64,000 nucleotides of DNA from Edaphobacter sp. (GTDB lineage Bacteria > Acidobacteriota > Terriglobia > Terriglobales > Acidobacteriaceae), in the NCBI RefSeq assembly GCF_028283685.1, contig NZ_JAPWKF010000005.1, positions 1 to 64,000 of the forward strand, in the 5' to 3' direction. Both the position numbers and the translations under genes were made by a program. Each line of letters begins with the position of its first letter. Positions within the stretch are counted from its first letter, which is position 1. The notes beneath the pieces were generated by a model that was not told the origin of the DNA, did not search any database, and saw only the letters and a program-made list of their open reading frames with translations. Positions 27,363-37,800 of this stretch are shown here, one piece after another.

Positions 27363-29612
27363 ATGCCCTATACACGCAGGAGATTTTTAGGAACCAACCT
27401 CGCTGCCATGATGACGGGATTCGCTCCAAAGCTGTCTGTCGCTTCCGCGAAGTCGCCTGAAAGCCGTAGCGACTCTTCTCTACGACAGGTAAGTCTGCGT
27501 GATTACTGGAATGATTGGCCGCAGTTTGTGACAAAGCAGATGAATCAGGCAGCTGCTCATCGCAAAAAGCTGATTGTGGATGTTCAAACACAGCAGGGTG
27601 TCCAGAAGCGTGCCGAGCTAGTCCGAGACCAGATCTGGCAGATGCTGGGCGGTGAGCCAACGGAACGGACACCTCTGAATGAACGTATCGTCGGCACAGT
27701 CGACCGCCCCCAGTACCAGATCCTCAAGGTGATCTTTGAGAGCCTGCCGGGCATCTATGTCACGGCCCATCTCTATCTGCCGAAGAAGCAGGGAACATTT
27801 CCCGGCATTCTGGCGCCGCTTGGTCATAGTCCGAATGGAAAGCTCTATCGCAGTTATCAGCACTGTTTTCAGAACCTGGCTAGGATGGGCTATGTTGTCC
27901 TTGCCTATGATCCCTTTGGCCAGGGAGAGAGGCGCCAATATCTTCATGAGAACTCGAATCAGCCGCGTTATGACGTAACGCCAGAACATCTGCAGGCCGG
28001 CCGGCCCATGGTGCTCTTCGGCAGCGGTTTTGCTCGGCATCGTGTATGGGATGGCATACGTGCTCTTGATTATCTTCTGAGCAGGCCAGAGGTGGACACA
28101 AACCGCATAGGCTGTACAGGCCAATCTGGCGGCGCCACCATCACGATGTATCTGATGGCTCTCGATCAAAGGATTCATGTTGCCGTTCCGGTGGAAGGCA
28201 ATTTTGAGAATTTGGCCGGTCCTTCCTATCAGCCGCCAGGCGCTATCGCAGATGCCGAGCAAGATATGGTCGGGAACCTCCCGCTTGGCCTGGACCGTGG
28301 GGATCTATTGAATGCATTTGCGCCGAGGCCTTTACGTATCTGCTATACGGTGCATGATCAGGGGCAGACCTATTCTCCAGTTTATGAAGAGGCGATCGCA
28401 GAGAATGTCCATGAGCTACGTCGTTTCTACAGCCTGTTTCGCGCAACGGATAAGCTGGATGTTGTGGCTGGTCATCTTCCTCATGGATTGGATGCTCTAT
28501 CCAGACGTGCCGTCTATACATGGTTCGACCGCTGGCTCCGAGACGTGACAGATGAGGTACCAGAGGCAGACTTCGATGCATCTCCAGAGGAGGATCTGAA
28601 CTGTACAAAGACCGGTCAGGTATTGACGTCGTTCAGGGGCAGGACAGTCACTGATTTAAATGTGGAATGGATGAAACGGCTGCTACCAAAGAGCCCCTTC
28701 GCCACAGACCTTAAATCCGAGCCAACAAAAGATATGGTGCGATCGCGGCTAAAGCAGCTTCTTGCTTTGCCTGCGATGCAAACGGATATTTCAATCGCTA
28801 CACTCTCGGTTGATGTTGGTCCAAAGTTACGTGTGGAAGAGTTTCAGTGTGAGCCGGAACCGGGTATACGCACAGTAGGCTGGCACGTTTCGTCTGTCGC
28901 CGCAATGAAACAACGAAGGCCGGTGATGCTCTTCCTTAGTGATCGCTTGGTGAATGATCCCCTCTTTGAGGGGGGGCGTTTCGACGAGATCTTGCGTGCC
29001 GGATATACCGTTTGTTCCATCAATTTACGAGGAAGCGGCATTTCAAGTCCGAGGTACCCTTCCAATGGGCCTGTTTTTTACCGTGCGATGAATATCTCCG
29101 AGCGTCATGCCTGGGCGAATCTTTCTCTCGGGAGATCGATCATCGGGCAAAGGGTTTGCGATGCGCTGACAGCCATTCGCTTTCTTCGGTCACGGAGCGA
29201 TGTCGATCCCTCTGCAATTTATGTAATGGGAGAAGGTCCAGCAGGTCTGACTGCGCTCATGACCGCTGTGCTCGATTCGGGGGTCAGGTCATTACTGCTG
29301 CGCGATGTCATACAAACATATCAATCTGTTGTTAGTACTGAAGATTACACTCTGGATCTTGATTGGTTTGTCCCGGGAATTCTCAAGCACTTTGACTTGC
29401 CGGATTTAGTAGCAGCTACCCTGCCTCGTCCTGTGTGGGTTGATAATCCGCGCAATGCTGACGGAAGCCTGATGGATGCTTCGCAAGCGATACAAATCTA
29501 TCGTGAAAGGCTGGCTTCGAGCTCACTGCCCGCCGGTCTTCAGGTTCATAACACTGCCGTTGACAACCTTGCTATCTGTCTTGAGTGGCTCCATCAAACA
29601 TCTATTTCTTAG
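27363..29612 (+). CDS. Tat-exported tandem alpha/beta-hydrolase, second domain inactive
   Basis: Exported esterase-like protein of 749 residues. It starts with a twin-arginine signal (MPYTRRRFLGTNLAAMMTGF). The first hydrolase domain (about 100-390) has nucleophile Ser255 in CTGQSGGAT, an acid in TVHDQG and His near 375 in LPHGLD. A second hydrolase-like domain (about 480-745) has GEGPAGL where the GxSxG elbow should be, so it is probably a non-catalytic structural or binding domain. The frameshifted gene at 5222 has the same layout. AGGAG precedes ATG 27363. Possible role: deacylation of glycans handled by the locus. The N-terminus of the frame as first read uses TTG 27360; ATG 27363 is preferred. 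Confidence 0.8.
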   Translation: MPYTRRRFLGTNLAAMMTGFAPKLSVASAKSPESRSDSSLRQVSLRDYWNDWPQFVTKQMNQAAAHRKKLIVDVQTQQGVQKRAELVRDQIWQMLGGEPTERTPLNERIVGTVDRPQYQILKVIFESLPGIYVTAHLYLPKKQGTFPGILAPLGHSPNGKLYRSYQHCFQNLARMGYVVLAYDPFGQGERRQYLHENSNQPRYDVTPEHLQAGRPMVLFGSGFARHRVWDGIRALDYLLSRPEVDTNRIGCTGQSGGATITMYLMALDQRIHVAVPVEGNFENLAGPSYQPPGAIADAEQDMVGNLPLGLDRGDLLNAFAPRPLRICYTVHDQGQTYSPVYEEAIAENVHELRRFYSLFRATDKLDVVAGHLPHGLDALSRRAVYTWFDRWLRDVTDEVPEADFDASPEEDLNCTKTGQVLTSFRGRTVTDLNVEWMKRLLPKSPFATDLKSEPTKDMVRSRLKQLLALPAMQTDISIATLSVDVGPKLRVEEFQCEPEPGIRTVGWHVSSVAAMKQRRPVMLFLSDRLVNDPLFEGGRFDEILRAGYTVCSINLRGSGISSPRYPSNGPVFYRAMNISERHAWANLSLGRSIIGQRVCDALTAIRFLRSRSDVDPSAIYVMGEGPAGLTALMTAVLDSGVRSLLLRDVIQTYQSVVSTEDYTLDLDWFVPGILKHFDLPDLVAATLPRPVWVDNPRNADGSLMDASQAIQIYRERLASSSLPAGLQVHNTAVDNLAICLEWLHQTSIS

Positions 29613-29626
29613 TAGAGGTGAATAAA

Positions 29627-31516
29627 ATGAATCGCCGCGAATTCTTGGGTACGAGCATTGCTGCCGGCCTTGCCGTCAATAACGGTTTATCACTTCTTGG
29701 GCAGCAGACTTCTCCATCTTCTGCAGGTGCTTCTTCGACCGCTCCTTCGTGGCTTACTGAGGGCCCCATCGTATTCGCGGGTTGTTGGGATGATTTCCCA
29801 CTCTATCAGCGCCGGCTTGGAGGTGCACCGGTTTGGCTGGATGATCTGTATCGCAAGCAGTGCAGCGAAGAGACCATCCTCAATATGAAGAAGGCAGGTG
29901 TCACCCTCGGTATTATCCATTTCTTTAAAGGATTCGGGCTGGAGGCGGAACAAGAACATATTGCGCAGACGCGCGTGCTTACGAAGCTAATGAAGAAGCA
30001 CGGCATTCGTGTTGGCGTCTATGTTGGCAGTACCTTTGGTTATGAAACCTTCCTTGTCGAAAAGCCTGAGGCCGCGGAATGGCTTGTCCCTGACTATATG
30101 GGGCATCCTGTCTATTATGGCGACCAGACCTTCCGCCGTCGCGTTTATATGATGCACCCTGGCTATCGCGAATACATCAAGAAGGTGCTTCATCTTGCGA
30201 TCGTTGACCTGGGGGTCGATTTAATTCATTTTGACAATACATCTCAGCGAGCTCAGGCAGATGTCTTTCAGCACCCATTAGCTATTGAAGATTTTAGGAA
30301 GTATCTTGCCAAGAAATATCCACCGAGCGAGATGAAGCTTCGATTGGGAATCACAGACATCAGGTATGTGACGGCTCCACGCCTGGAGCATGATCCGAAG
30401 TTCCTCAATGATCCGCTTCTGCAGGAGTGGGCACTATTCCGTAACCACCAACTCGTGAGCTATTACAAAGAGATGCAGGCGTATGTTCGTTCTTTGAATC
30501 CTGCGGTTGCAATTGATAACAATCCTTCGACGGGGTTAGGCGCAAGAAATCTCATGTGGTCGCAAGGAATGGATTATGCCCAGTTGCTTGGAGCTGTCGA
30601 TGCCGCATGGACGGAAGAAGGTATAGACTCCGGCGTTAATGCGGATGGCGTACTGGTCTCCAGAATTCGTACGCTAAAAGCCGCGACGACATTGGGTAAA
30701 CACATATTCTGCTATACGTGGGGCGCTCGGGGAAACTGGGGCTTTGCGGAGAATACAGGAAGCCGCCTGCAGATGGCGGAGTCTATGGCCTATAACAAGA
30801 ACTGTCTTGGTATGGTGGGCAACTTCAATGCAATCGGAGATCTCGAAGATGAGCCTCTCCAATACATCCGTTTCTTTCATGAGCACTTTGAGTTTTATCG
30901 TGATGCAACACCACGCGCAGATGTCGCTCTGTTGTACTCAACACCCAGTATGGGGTTCAGCGGCGACCGTCCCGCCTCGGCATTTATGCTCGCTTCTCAG
31001 ATGCTCATCCAGGCTCAGATCCCATTCGAGATCATCTTCGATCAGCATTTGTCCGATCTCTCTCGGTACCGTGCTCTCTTTATTGCTGATCAGGAATGTT
31101 TGAGTGACCAACAGGTGGAGGCAATCCGCAGTTTTGTAATTGCAGGCGGAAGTCTCATCGCAACCGGACATACCTCTCTTTATAATGAGCGCCGTGAGAG
31201 GAGAGTGGATTATGCACTTGCGGACTGTCTTGGAGTGAAGGCACCTATTTGGAGTGGCGCCGGCAGGCCAGAGATTGGTGAAGCCGATCAAAATGTTACC
31301 GGACCAACCGTCAGCAAGAAAGTAGGCAAAGGCTTCGCTGTTTATATTCCAGAGATTCGATTGCAGAAATACAACATCTCGGAAAATATTAGGAATCAGA
31401 GGGTATGGAAACTTGCCGAAAACAATGATGTACTGCGCAAGTCGGTGGAATCTGTATTAGCGGCGCGGCCCTCCATTCAAATTCCAGATCCTCGTGCGCA
31501 ATTTTATTACGATTGA
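29627..31516 (+). CDS. Tat-exported putative glycoside hydrolase (GH42/GHL-like), C-terminally truncated by frameshift
   Basis: Exported enzyme-like protein, 629 residues as read. Tat signal MNRREFLGTSIAAGLA; then a TIM-barrel resembling hypothetical glycosyl hydrolases (GIRVGVYVGSTFGYETFLVE, DLIHFDNTSQRA, LNPAVAIDNNPSTG, GMDYAQLLGAVDAAWTEE) and a GATase/trimerisation-like domain as in GH42 proteins (RYRALFIADQECLSDQQVEAI, GGSLIATGHTSLYNERR). The start ATG 29627 has GAGGTG 7 nt upstream. The frame ends at QFYYD, but the next frame continues with a typical C-terminal beta-domain to 31769. Removing one T of the T4 run at 31502-31505 would read AQFITIELREQ and restore it. Substrate unknown. Confidence 0.72.
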   Translation: MNRREFLGTSIAAGLAVNNGLSLLGQQTSPSSAGASSTAPSWLTEGPIVFAGCWDDFPLYQRRLGGAPVWLDDLYRKQCSEETILNMKKAGVTLGIIHFFKGFGLEAEQEHIAQTRVLTKLMKKHGIRVGVYVGSTFGYETFLVEKPEAAEWLVPDYMGHPVYYGDQTFRRRVYMMHPGYREYIKKVLHLAIVDLGVDLIHFDNTSQRAQADVFQHPLAIEDFRKYLAKKYPPSEMKLRLGITDIRYVTAPRLEHDPKFLNDPLLQEWALFRNHQLVSYYKEMQAYVRSLNPAVAIDNNPSTGLGARNLMWSQGMDYAQLLGAVDAAWTEEGIDSGVNADGVLVSRIRTLKAATTLGKHIFCYTWGARGNWGFAENTGSRLQMAESMAYNKNCLGMVGNFNAIGDLEDEPLQYIRFFHEHFEFYRDATPRADVALLYSTPSMGFSGDRPASAFMLASQMLIQAQIPFEIIFDQHLSDLSRYRALFIADQECLSDQQVEAIRSFVIAGGSLIATGHTSLYNERRERRVDYALADCLGVKAPIWSGAGRPEIGEADQNVTGPTVSKKVGKGFAVYIPEIRLQKYNISENIRNQRVWKLAENNDVLRKSVESVLAARPSIQIPDPRAQFYYD

Positions 31517-31769
31517 ACTCCGCGAGCAAAGACATAAACAGCGGTGGGTTCTGCATCTGCTCAACTATGATTTCTCCAGGACGTCGAACATAAGTAACCT
31601 TCCAGTGCGATTCAATATTCCTGAGGGAATGAGAGTAGCAGAGATAATGCATTACTCTCCGGATACTGCCGAAAGCTCGACGATAAAGTGGCACGAAGAT
31701 GCAGGCATTGAGTGTTTTATAGATCTACATGTCTATTCTGTTCTGGTTGTCAATTTCTCTCGCACATGA
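31507..31769 (+). pseudogene. Displaced C-terminal domain of the preceding glycosidase-like gene
   Basis: This stretch, in the +1 frame relative to the gene ending at 31516, encodes ITIELREQRHKQRWVLHLLN, then PVRFNIPEGMRVAEIMHYSP and FIDLHVYSVLVVNFS, a beta-sandwich tail typical of the C-termini of such glycosidases. It has no start or ribosome site of its own, so it is the severed end of the 29627 gene. Confidence 0.7.
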
Positions 31770-31881
31770 TCGCGGCTGCCAACAAATGTTCCATTAGCCA
31801 AACCAGATTGTGGCGCCATATTATTGGCGATTGGTTGACTGAGTGCGCAAGATCACGCGATCGCACGCTGGTAACAGAGAA

Positions 31882-32163
31882 TTAGGAAGGGAGCGGAGGC
31901 TCACCGATTCGACTTCTATGCTGCCTACTCCGAGAACTTTGAGTGGGATTATTAAAGCCAATATGCCGTAAACCTTCGACGAGGAAGTCCAGCTTCTTCG
32001 CTTGCAGGATTGCCCTCTCCCAAACTCCGATTCGGCGCGACGATAATCCGGCATCACAGATGGCTTCCGTTGTGAATGCAGCTGGATTGGAGATGGGGGT
32101 GAACTGATCGTCACATACACCAAAGGTGAGCCGGGTTCCATTGCCTCGCCTCGATATGTTCAA
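31882..32163 (-). other. Unrecognised open frame overlapping the regulator stop
   Basis: A 93-codon frame starting at TTG 32163 overlaps the stop of the upstream regulator by 4 nt (TTGA), an arrangement seen in coupled genes. The middle part (FTTEAICDAGLSSRRIGVWE, then AILQAKKLDFLVEGLRHIGF) looks protein-like, but no family is recognised and there is no ribosome site. It may be a remnant of a longer gene or chance. The rest of 31770-31881 shows nothing. Confidence 0.2.
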
Positions 32164-34404
32164 TGTACAGGGAAAGTGAGCGAATAAATATCCCCGTTGA
32201 CCCGGGTTCGAACCAATGGAATATCTTGAGCTGTTAGTCCGACAAAGGTATAGTCCACAGCATTATTCGATAAGAAATTCTGCAGAGTGCATATCTCCTC
32301 CACATGACCATCGGGCACCGAGATTCGAAGGATGGGCTCTTGAATATCGCGGGTATCCTGCACATAAACGGCTCGGCCATCGGCGGACCAACTTGGGTTT
32401 GAGAAGAATCGATCTTCGGACTCTCCCCCAGCATGCAGCTTCGTCCATTCGTGGGTCTGCATATCGAATAAGAGCAATCCTTTTTGATCCTTGGTCAACG
32501 CCAAAATATATCTGCCGTCAGGCGACCAGTGCGGACTGAACATTCCGGACCCGGGCAGGGTCTTGACCTGATGTGTTTCCAGGTTCAGTGTCCTCAAGCC
32601 CCAGGGGGACTCCTCACCTCCGAGGTAGAGAGGCATCCTCCCAAACATGATCGATCTTCCGTCTGGAGACCAGGTTGGATCGGTGTCATTTTGTGGTTCT
32701 TTGAGCAATTGCTCCAGATGGCCTCCATCCGATTGGACGATGTACAGCTGCCACGGCTGACCGGCAGTTCGTGCGATCAATGCTATCCGGGTTCCATCCG
32801 GTGACCAGCGCCCCATATAAACGGTCATCATGTCAGGAGTCAGTTGTAGCTTGTCGCTCCCATCTGTACGAGCCCTCCACAGTTTTCCCGCTCCATCCAC
32901 CCAGGCGACCCACTGGTTATTGCGCGAGTTATCGATCTCCTGGGCATCGTGGAGAAACGGCGGAGCCGGCCGAAAGCCTCTTGTTACCGCATTAAACACC
33001 TGTACATTGGTACGTTCACTAACTCCAATGAAAAACAGCCGATTCTCAACGGGAGATGCTGTGGGGGACTCGAACCAGAAAGGGCCATTCGTCAGTTGTT
33101 TGGCGGTGGATCGACTGTTGCGAGGTAATAGCCAGAGGTCTGATTCATTATTGTGGATCGACTGGAAGATGAACGATCCATCAGCACCCCAAACGCCGCA
33201 GCAGTTATCAGATGGTTCGCGCCAATGGATAAGAAGTTGTTTGGGTGTAGGGTCCTTTAAGGTAAGCTCCCAAAGAGAATAGGCATGGGTGAGCGGATCC
33301 AGCACCGTAAATCTCAAGCGATCTCCAGATGGAGACCAGCGAAGCCAATAGGCTTTTCCGGGAGTCTTTGCGAACGTTGTCGTCGTCCCCTTCTGGATAT
33401 TGAAGATGCGAAGTTCATTATTCGTTGAGTAAAGAATATTTGTGTCATCAGGCATCCACGTCTCGTCTTGCGCTACGACTCCCGGAAGTCTTTGTGCCGA
33501 TGCTGCCATCCAATGGCAAGATCCAAATAGAAGACGCGCTATTAAGGAGCAGCCTGGAAGTATGCCGCGAGACTGCTCCGATCTGCGGAGAGACAATTTC
33601 CTTTGGGATCGTAACCTTTCTTAATTCCTTGCCGTTGACGGAGGTTTGTAGCAATGCAAAGCTGCCGCTATCGTATCCGGAGGTAAAGAGGCTTTCTCCA
33701 TCGGTCACTAACGACGGAAAACCCTCCATCCCCTTTGTGTGGGGCGAAACTCCAACTCGCGTATCGAATGTTAACTGACGCATCGCGGGAGGGGGCGTGT
33801 CATCGGATCTTCTTGCAAGGAGATCCCCCAGCCCTGCCCCCACCAAGAGGATTCCGATGGCGCACAGTGCCCAAAAGTAGTTTCGCGGCTGCAAACCTAA
33901 AAACGTCGACCGCGAGTGCCCATCTAGGCGAGGCCCCGCTTGCAGCTCTGCAATCGGTGAAGCAACGCTTACCACCTCCAGCACGACGTTCTCGGTCAGA
34001 TTCGAAGAATCCGTCTCCGCAGAACGTGGTAGCTGTCTTTCGAGTAAGGCAACGGGCGCAATGAAACGATAGCCCCTCCGCGGTATGGTCTCGATGAAAT
34101 GAGGGTTGTCTGAGGAGTCGCCCAGCGCTTCTCGTACTTTGTTAATCGCTTTGCTTAAGGATTGATCAAAATCAACGTTCGTCGCTTCACCCCAGATGCG
34201 TCTCCGGAGCTCATCTTTGGTGATGATTGTGCCAGGATGCTCGAGTAACGCGAGAAGCATTAAGAAGGGCTGGGTTTGCAGATGTATCCGGCGCCCGGCC
34301 TTCAATAACTCCTGACGCTCAAAATTCACTTCAAAGAGGCCGAACGAAGCCCCTGTCGGGTTTATTGCAGAGAAAGACCAGGGCAACGAAGTACGATCGC
34401 TCAC
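32160..34404 (-). pseudogene. Membrane-anchored winged-helix/beta-propeller regulator, frameshifted
   Basis: Paralogue of the intact regulator at 17328. The first frame (34404 to 33448) holds the winged helix (FLMLLALLEHPGTIITKDEL; PHFIETIPRRGYRFIAPVAL), a transmembrane helix (YFWALCAIGILLVGAGLGDL) and the first propeller part (SSIWILPLDGS). The rest of the propeller (RLPGVVAQDETWMPDDTNIL, LRWSPSGDRLRF, GRWSPDGTRIALIA, PTWSPDGRSIMFG, PHWSPDGRYILAL) is in the next frame down to 32160. Dropping one A from the AAA near 33493 joins them as PLDGSIGTRLPGVVAQ. The gene is divergent from the TonB receptor at 34893, copying the arrangement at 17.1 kb. If the break is real, the truncated protein keeps its DNA-binding and membrane parts but loses most of the sensor. 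Confidence 0.78.
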
Positions 34405-34892
34405 AATGCGAACCTTTCGCGATTTTCAGGAGACACAAGCATTTTTCATTCCGTGAACGCATAAACATCCGAACCTGACGGAATGGTCGTCCGTAGGATC
34501 GTTGGATCATCGGTTCATGGATACCCGCCCATGATAGAACAGCCGACGCCGCGGTGAGGAGATCGTCTGTGCCGGGCCACAGCTCCTTTGCTCCCTCGCC
34601 ATTTTCAGAATGCAATCTGGCCTTATTCCCCTGGCTCCCGGTGGAGTAAGAGGCGATGGAAGAGGGTTCCTGGCATCGGCATTCTTCCGACCTCGACCAT
34701 GAAACCTGGAATCGACGATAGAACTACTGTTCTACTGTTTCCGTAAACAGCACAAAATGCACAACTTATTAGTTCCACGCGATTTCCGTCACAGTTCTGC
34801 GACAAACCCTTGAACAAATTGCCACCCGACCTCCATAGTTGGCCCGCATTTGAATAAGCATTCTCTGGTTTTGCTTTTGGAGGTAAGGGTTT
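34405..34892. other. Divergent intergenic region, regulator/TonB receptor
   Basis: No gene is supported in these 488 bases. It must carry the promoters of the winged-helix regulator (minus) and the TonB receptor (plus). A small palindrome CTGTTTccgtAAACAG (about 34736-34751) is visible. I see no clear consensus promoter by eye. Confidence 0.4.
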
Positions 34893-37800
34893 ATGCAGTC
34901 GAACGTATTTGGAAACTTGAATGCTTTGCTTCGTATATCTCGATTTTCGCTCCTGGTGGCGATCGTGTTTTGCCTGTCTCCCTCGGTTAGGGCTCAAGAG
35001 TCAAGAGCAAGTCTGGCCGGACGAGTCACCGACCCAACCTCGGCCATCGTCCCAAACGCGATAGTGACGGTAGTTTCTGTGGGGACGGGAGTCAGCCGGA
35101 CTGCAAAAACGAATGGCGCTGGAGAGTGGTCGGTGCGTTATCTCGTTCCGGGACACTACACCTTCTACATCACATCCTCAGGCTTTAAGAGGGCCGATCA
35201 TGGAGCGATCGAACTACAGGTAGGCGACCAGAAGACGGTGGACACACAACTGGAAGTCGGCAGCAATACCGAGAGCGTCGATGTTTCCTCAGAGGCGCCA
35301 CTAATTGATACGACAGCAGCCGTCTCGGGCACGGTACTCTCCACAAAGCAACTGCAGGAAATACCTACCCAGTCTCATGTCCCCACACTGCTTGTGGGGC
35401 TGACGCCGGGCGGCCTCGTCGGCAATCCGGCTGGTGGCCCGCGCCTATGGGGAAATACAAATGATTCCCTGGTGCAGGTGAACGGTTTGGGGAGTGTCGC
35501 GGGGGGCGGCGCTGGAAACAACAACTATGCCGTGCAATATCAACTTGATGGAGCAACGAATAGCACGGCAAACGGCATGGTCGCCTTTGTCCCTCCGCAG
35601 GATGCTATTCAGGAGTTCCGCATCCTGAGTAACGCTTATGATGCTTCGATTGGTCGCCAGAGTGGCGCAACTCTGACGATGGTCAGCAAATCAGGGACAA
35701 AGGCGTTTCATGGAAGCGTCTACGAGTACAACCAAAATCCCACATTGAATGCCAAGACCTACGGTACCCCCGCCCCAATCGGACTCCATTACAACGAATA
35801 CGGCGGTACGTTTGGCGGTCCGGTGTGGATCCCACACCTTTACTCTGGTCCGAATAAGAAGACTTTCTTCTTCTATTCCTTCGATGGCATCCGGCAAAGG
35901 CAGCCGTCCAACGTTGGATATATGACCATTCCGAGTGAAGCGGAGCGTAATGGCGATTTCAGCCAGTCCTTCCAGGTCACGTCCGGTCAGAAATATCCCA
36001 TTGCTGTCTACGATCCTCTGTCCATTGACGCAAACGGCAACCGCCAGCCATTTCCCAATAACAAGATTCCTCAATCGCGGATCTCGCCGTTTGCAAAAGC
36101 AATCCTGGCGCTTATGCCCCTTCCGGATCACCCTGCAGATACCAGCGTCTCTTCAAACACGAACAACTACACGATCAGGGCCATTCAGGACGACAAGTTC
36201 GCGACCAATTCGATACGTGTTGATCAGGCGTGGAACAACGCTAACCACTCCTATGTGAGCATCAACTTCAATCATTTCACTGAAATCGCGGGGAATCCCT
36301 TTGGAGGGTTTGCAGGTGACGTTCTTGCGAGCCTGTTACAGGAGCGCCGCGAGCAGATCATTGCACTCGACCACAATATCGTTTTGAGCAATAGTCTGCT
36401 GCTTGATGTGAAGTACAACGTTATGCACAGCTACAGCGCTCTGCTTTCCGGTGGAGCGAACTATGATCCAGGCACTCTCGGGCTTTCCAGTCTCTACATC
36501 AGCCAGATGGTGACGCCATCTATTCCTCAGGTTTCTGGCATTGCGAACGGTGCTCCCAATAGTCTTGGGACGACGCTTGATCAGGCGACGGAAGACACAT
36601 TCCATACCATCGACGGAAACCTCACGCAGACGTACCACAATCACACCTTCAAGTATGGCGGCGAATATCTGATCCAGCAGCAGGGGGAACAAACGCCAGG
36701 AACTCCGGCGGGTGTGCTGAACTTCGGTTCTGCGACAAACTCGACGGCAAATTATTGGACCTGCCAAAATCCGATTAGTAACTGTCCCGCCAGCGTTGGC
36801 AACGGCTCAAACATCGCGAACTTCATGCTGGGAATGGCACTTTCCGGATCAATGCCAGTGAATTCGGAGCCTTTCTTTTCTCAGCATTACCGGGCACTTT
36901 ACTTTCAGGATGATTGGCGCGTGACGAGCAAGCTCACCCTGAATCTGGGCCTTCGCTGGGACCTCCAGAGCGGTGTTACGGAACGCCACGATAAAGCGGT
37001 GGCCCGCTATGATCCCGACTACGTTCAGACGGGTGTCACGTCAGTCTCTCAGAGTAATTATGCATCGACACTAGCGGGAGGTTCTACAAGCCTGGGCGTC
37101 AAGCTGCTACAGGCCTATCGACCGAATGCAGGAACGTTCGTCACAACAGGAGCCTACAAGTACGCCGGAGATACGTCCACCGGTACGAACCCGCGCACCC
37201 AATATGAAACCCGCCTATATTTGTTTCAACCACGGGTCGGCTTCGCTTATCGGGTTTATCCCGCGACTGTTCTCCGTGCGGGGGCCGGCCGGTTCATTCA
37301 GGCAAGCTTCGACGAACCCATCCAGACAGGCTTTAGCCAGACAACAAACTACGCCGCAACGACCGACGGGTATCGTACTCAGGCAAACAATATTCTCAAT
37401 CCATATCCAGGTGGATTGCAGCCCATCACAGGGAATGCCCTCGCTGAACAGTCCAATATCGGCGGCACGACAAGCTACCTTTCGCCCGGATACGGAAGAA
37501 TTTACGTCGACGAAGCGAGTGCGAGCCTGCAGCAAGAGGTCAAGTCCTTCCTCGCCGAGATCGGGTGGACCTATGCCCATTCTCACAACCTGGCCCTGGC
37601 CGTTCCTACAAACCGCATTCCTGTCGATGCGTATCTTGCAGCGTTCAGTCCCACCTTCGATTCAACGGGCCGTCCTGTCGATACCCTGCCAGGAAACACT
37701 TTGGTCGCGAACCCATTCCATAACGTAGCGGGACTCCCGGTGACTTCTTCGCAATACACGAGCACCACCACTGTGGCATCGCAGCTGCTCAGGCCTAATC

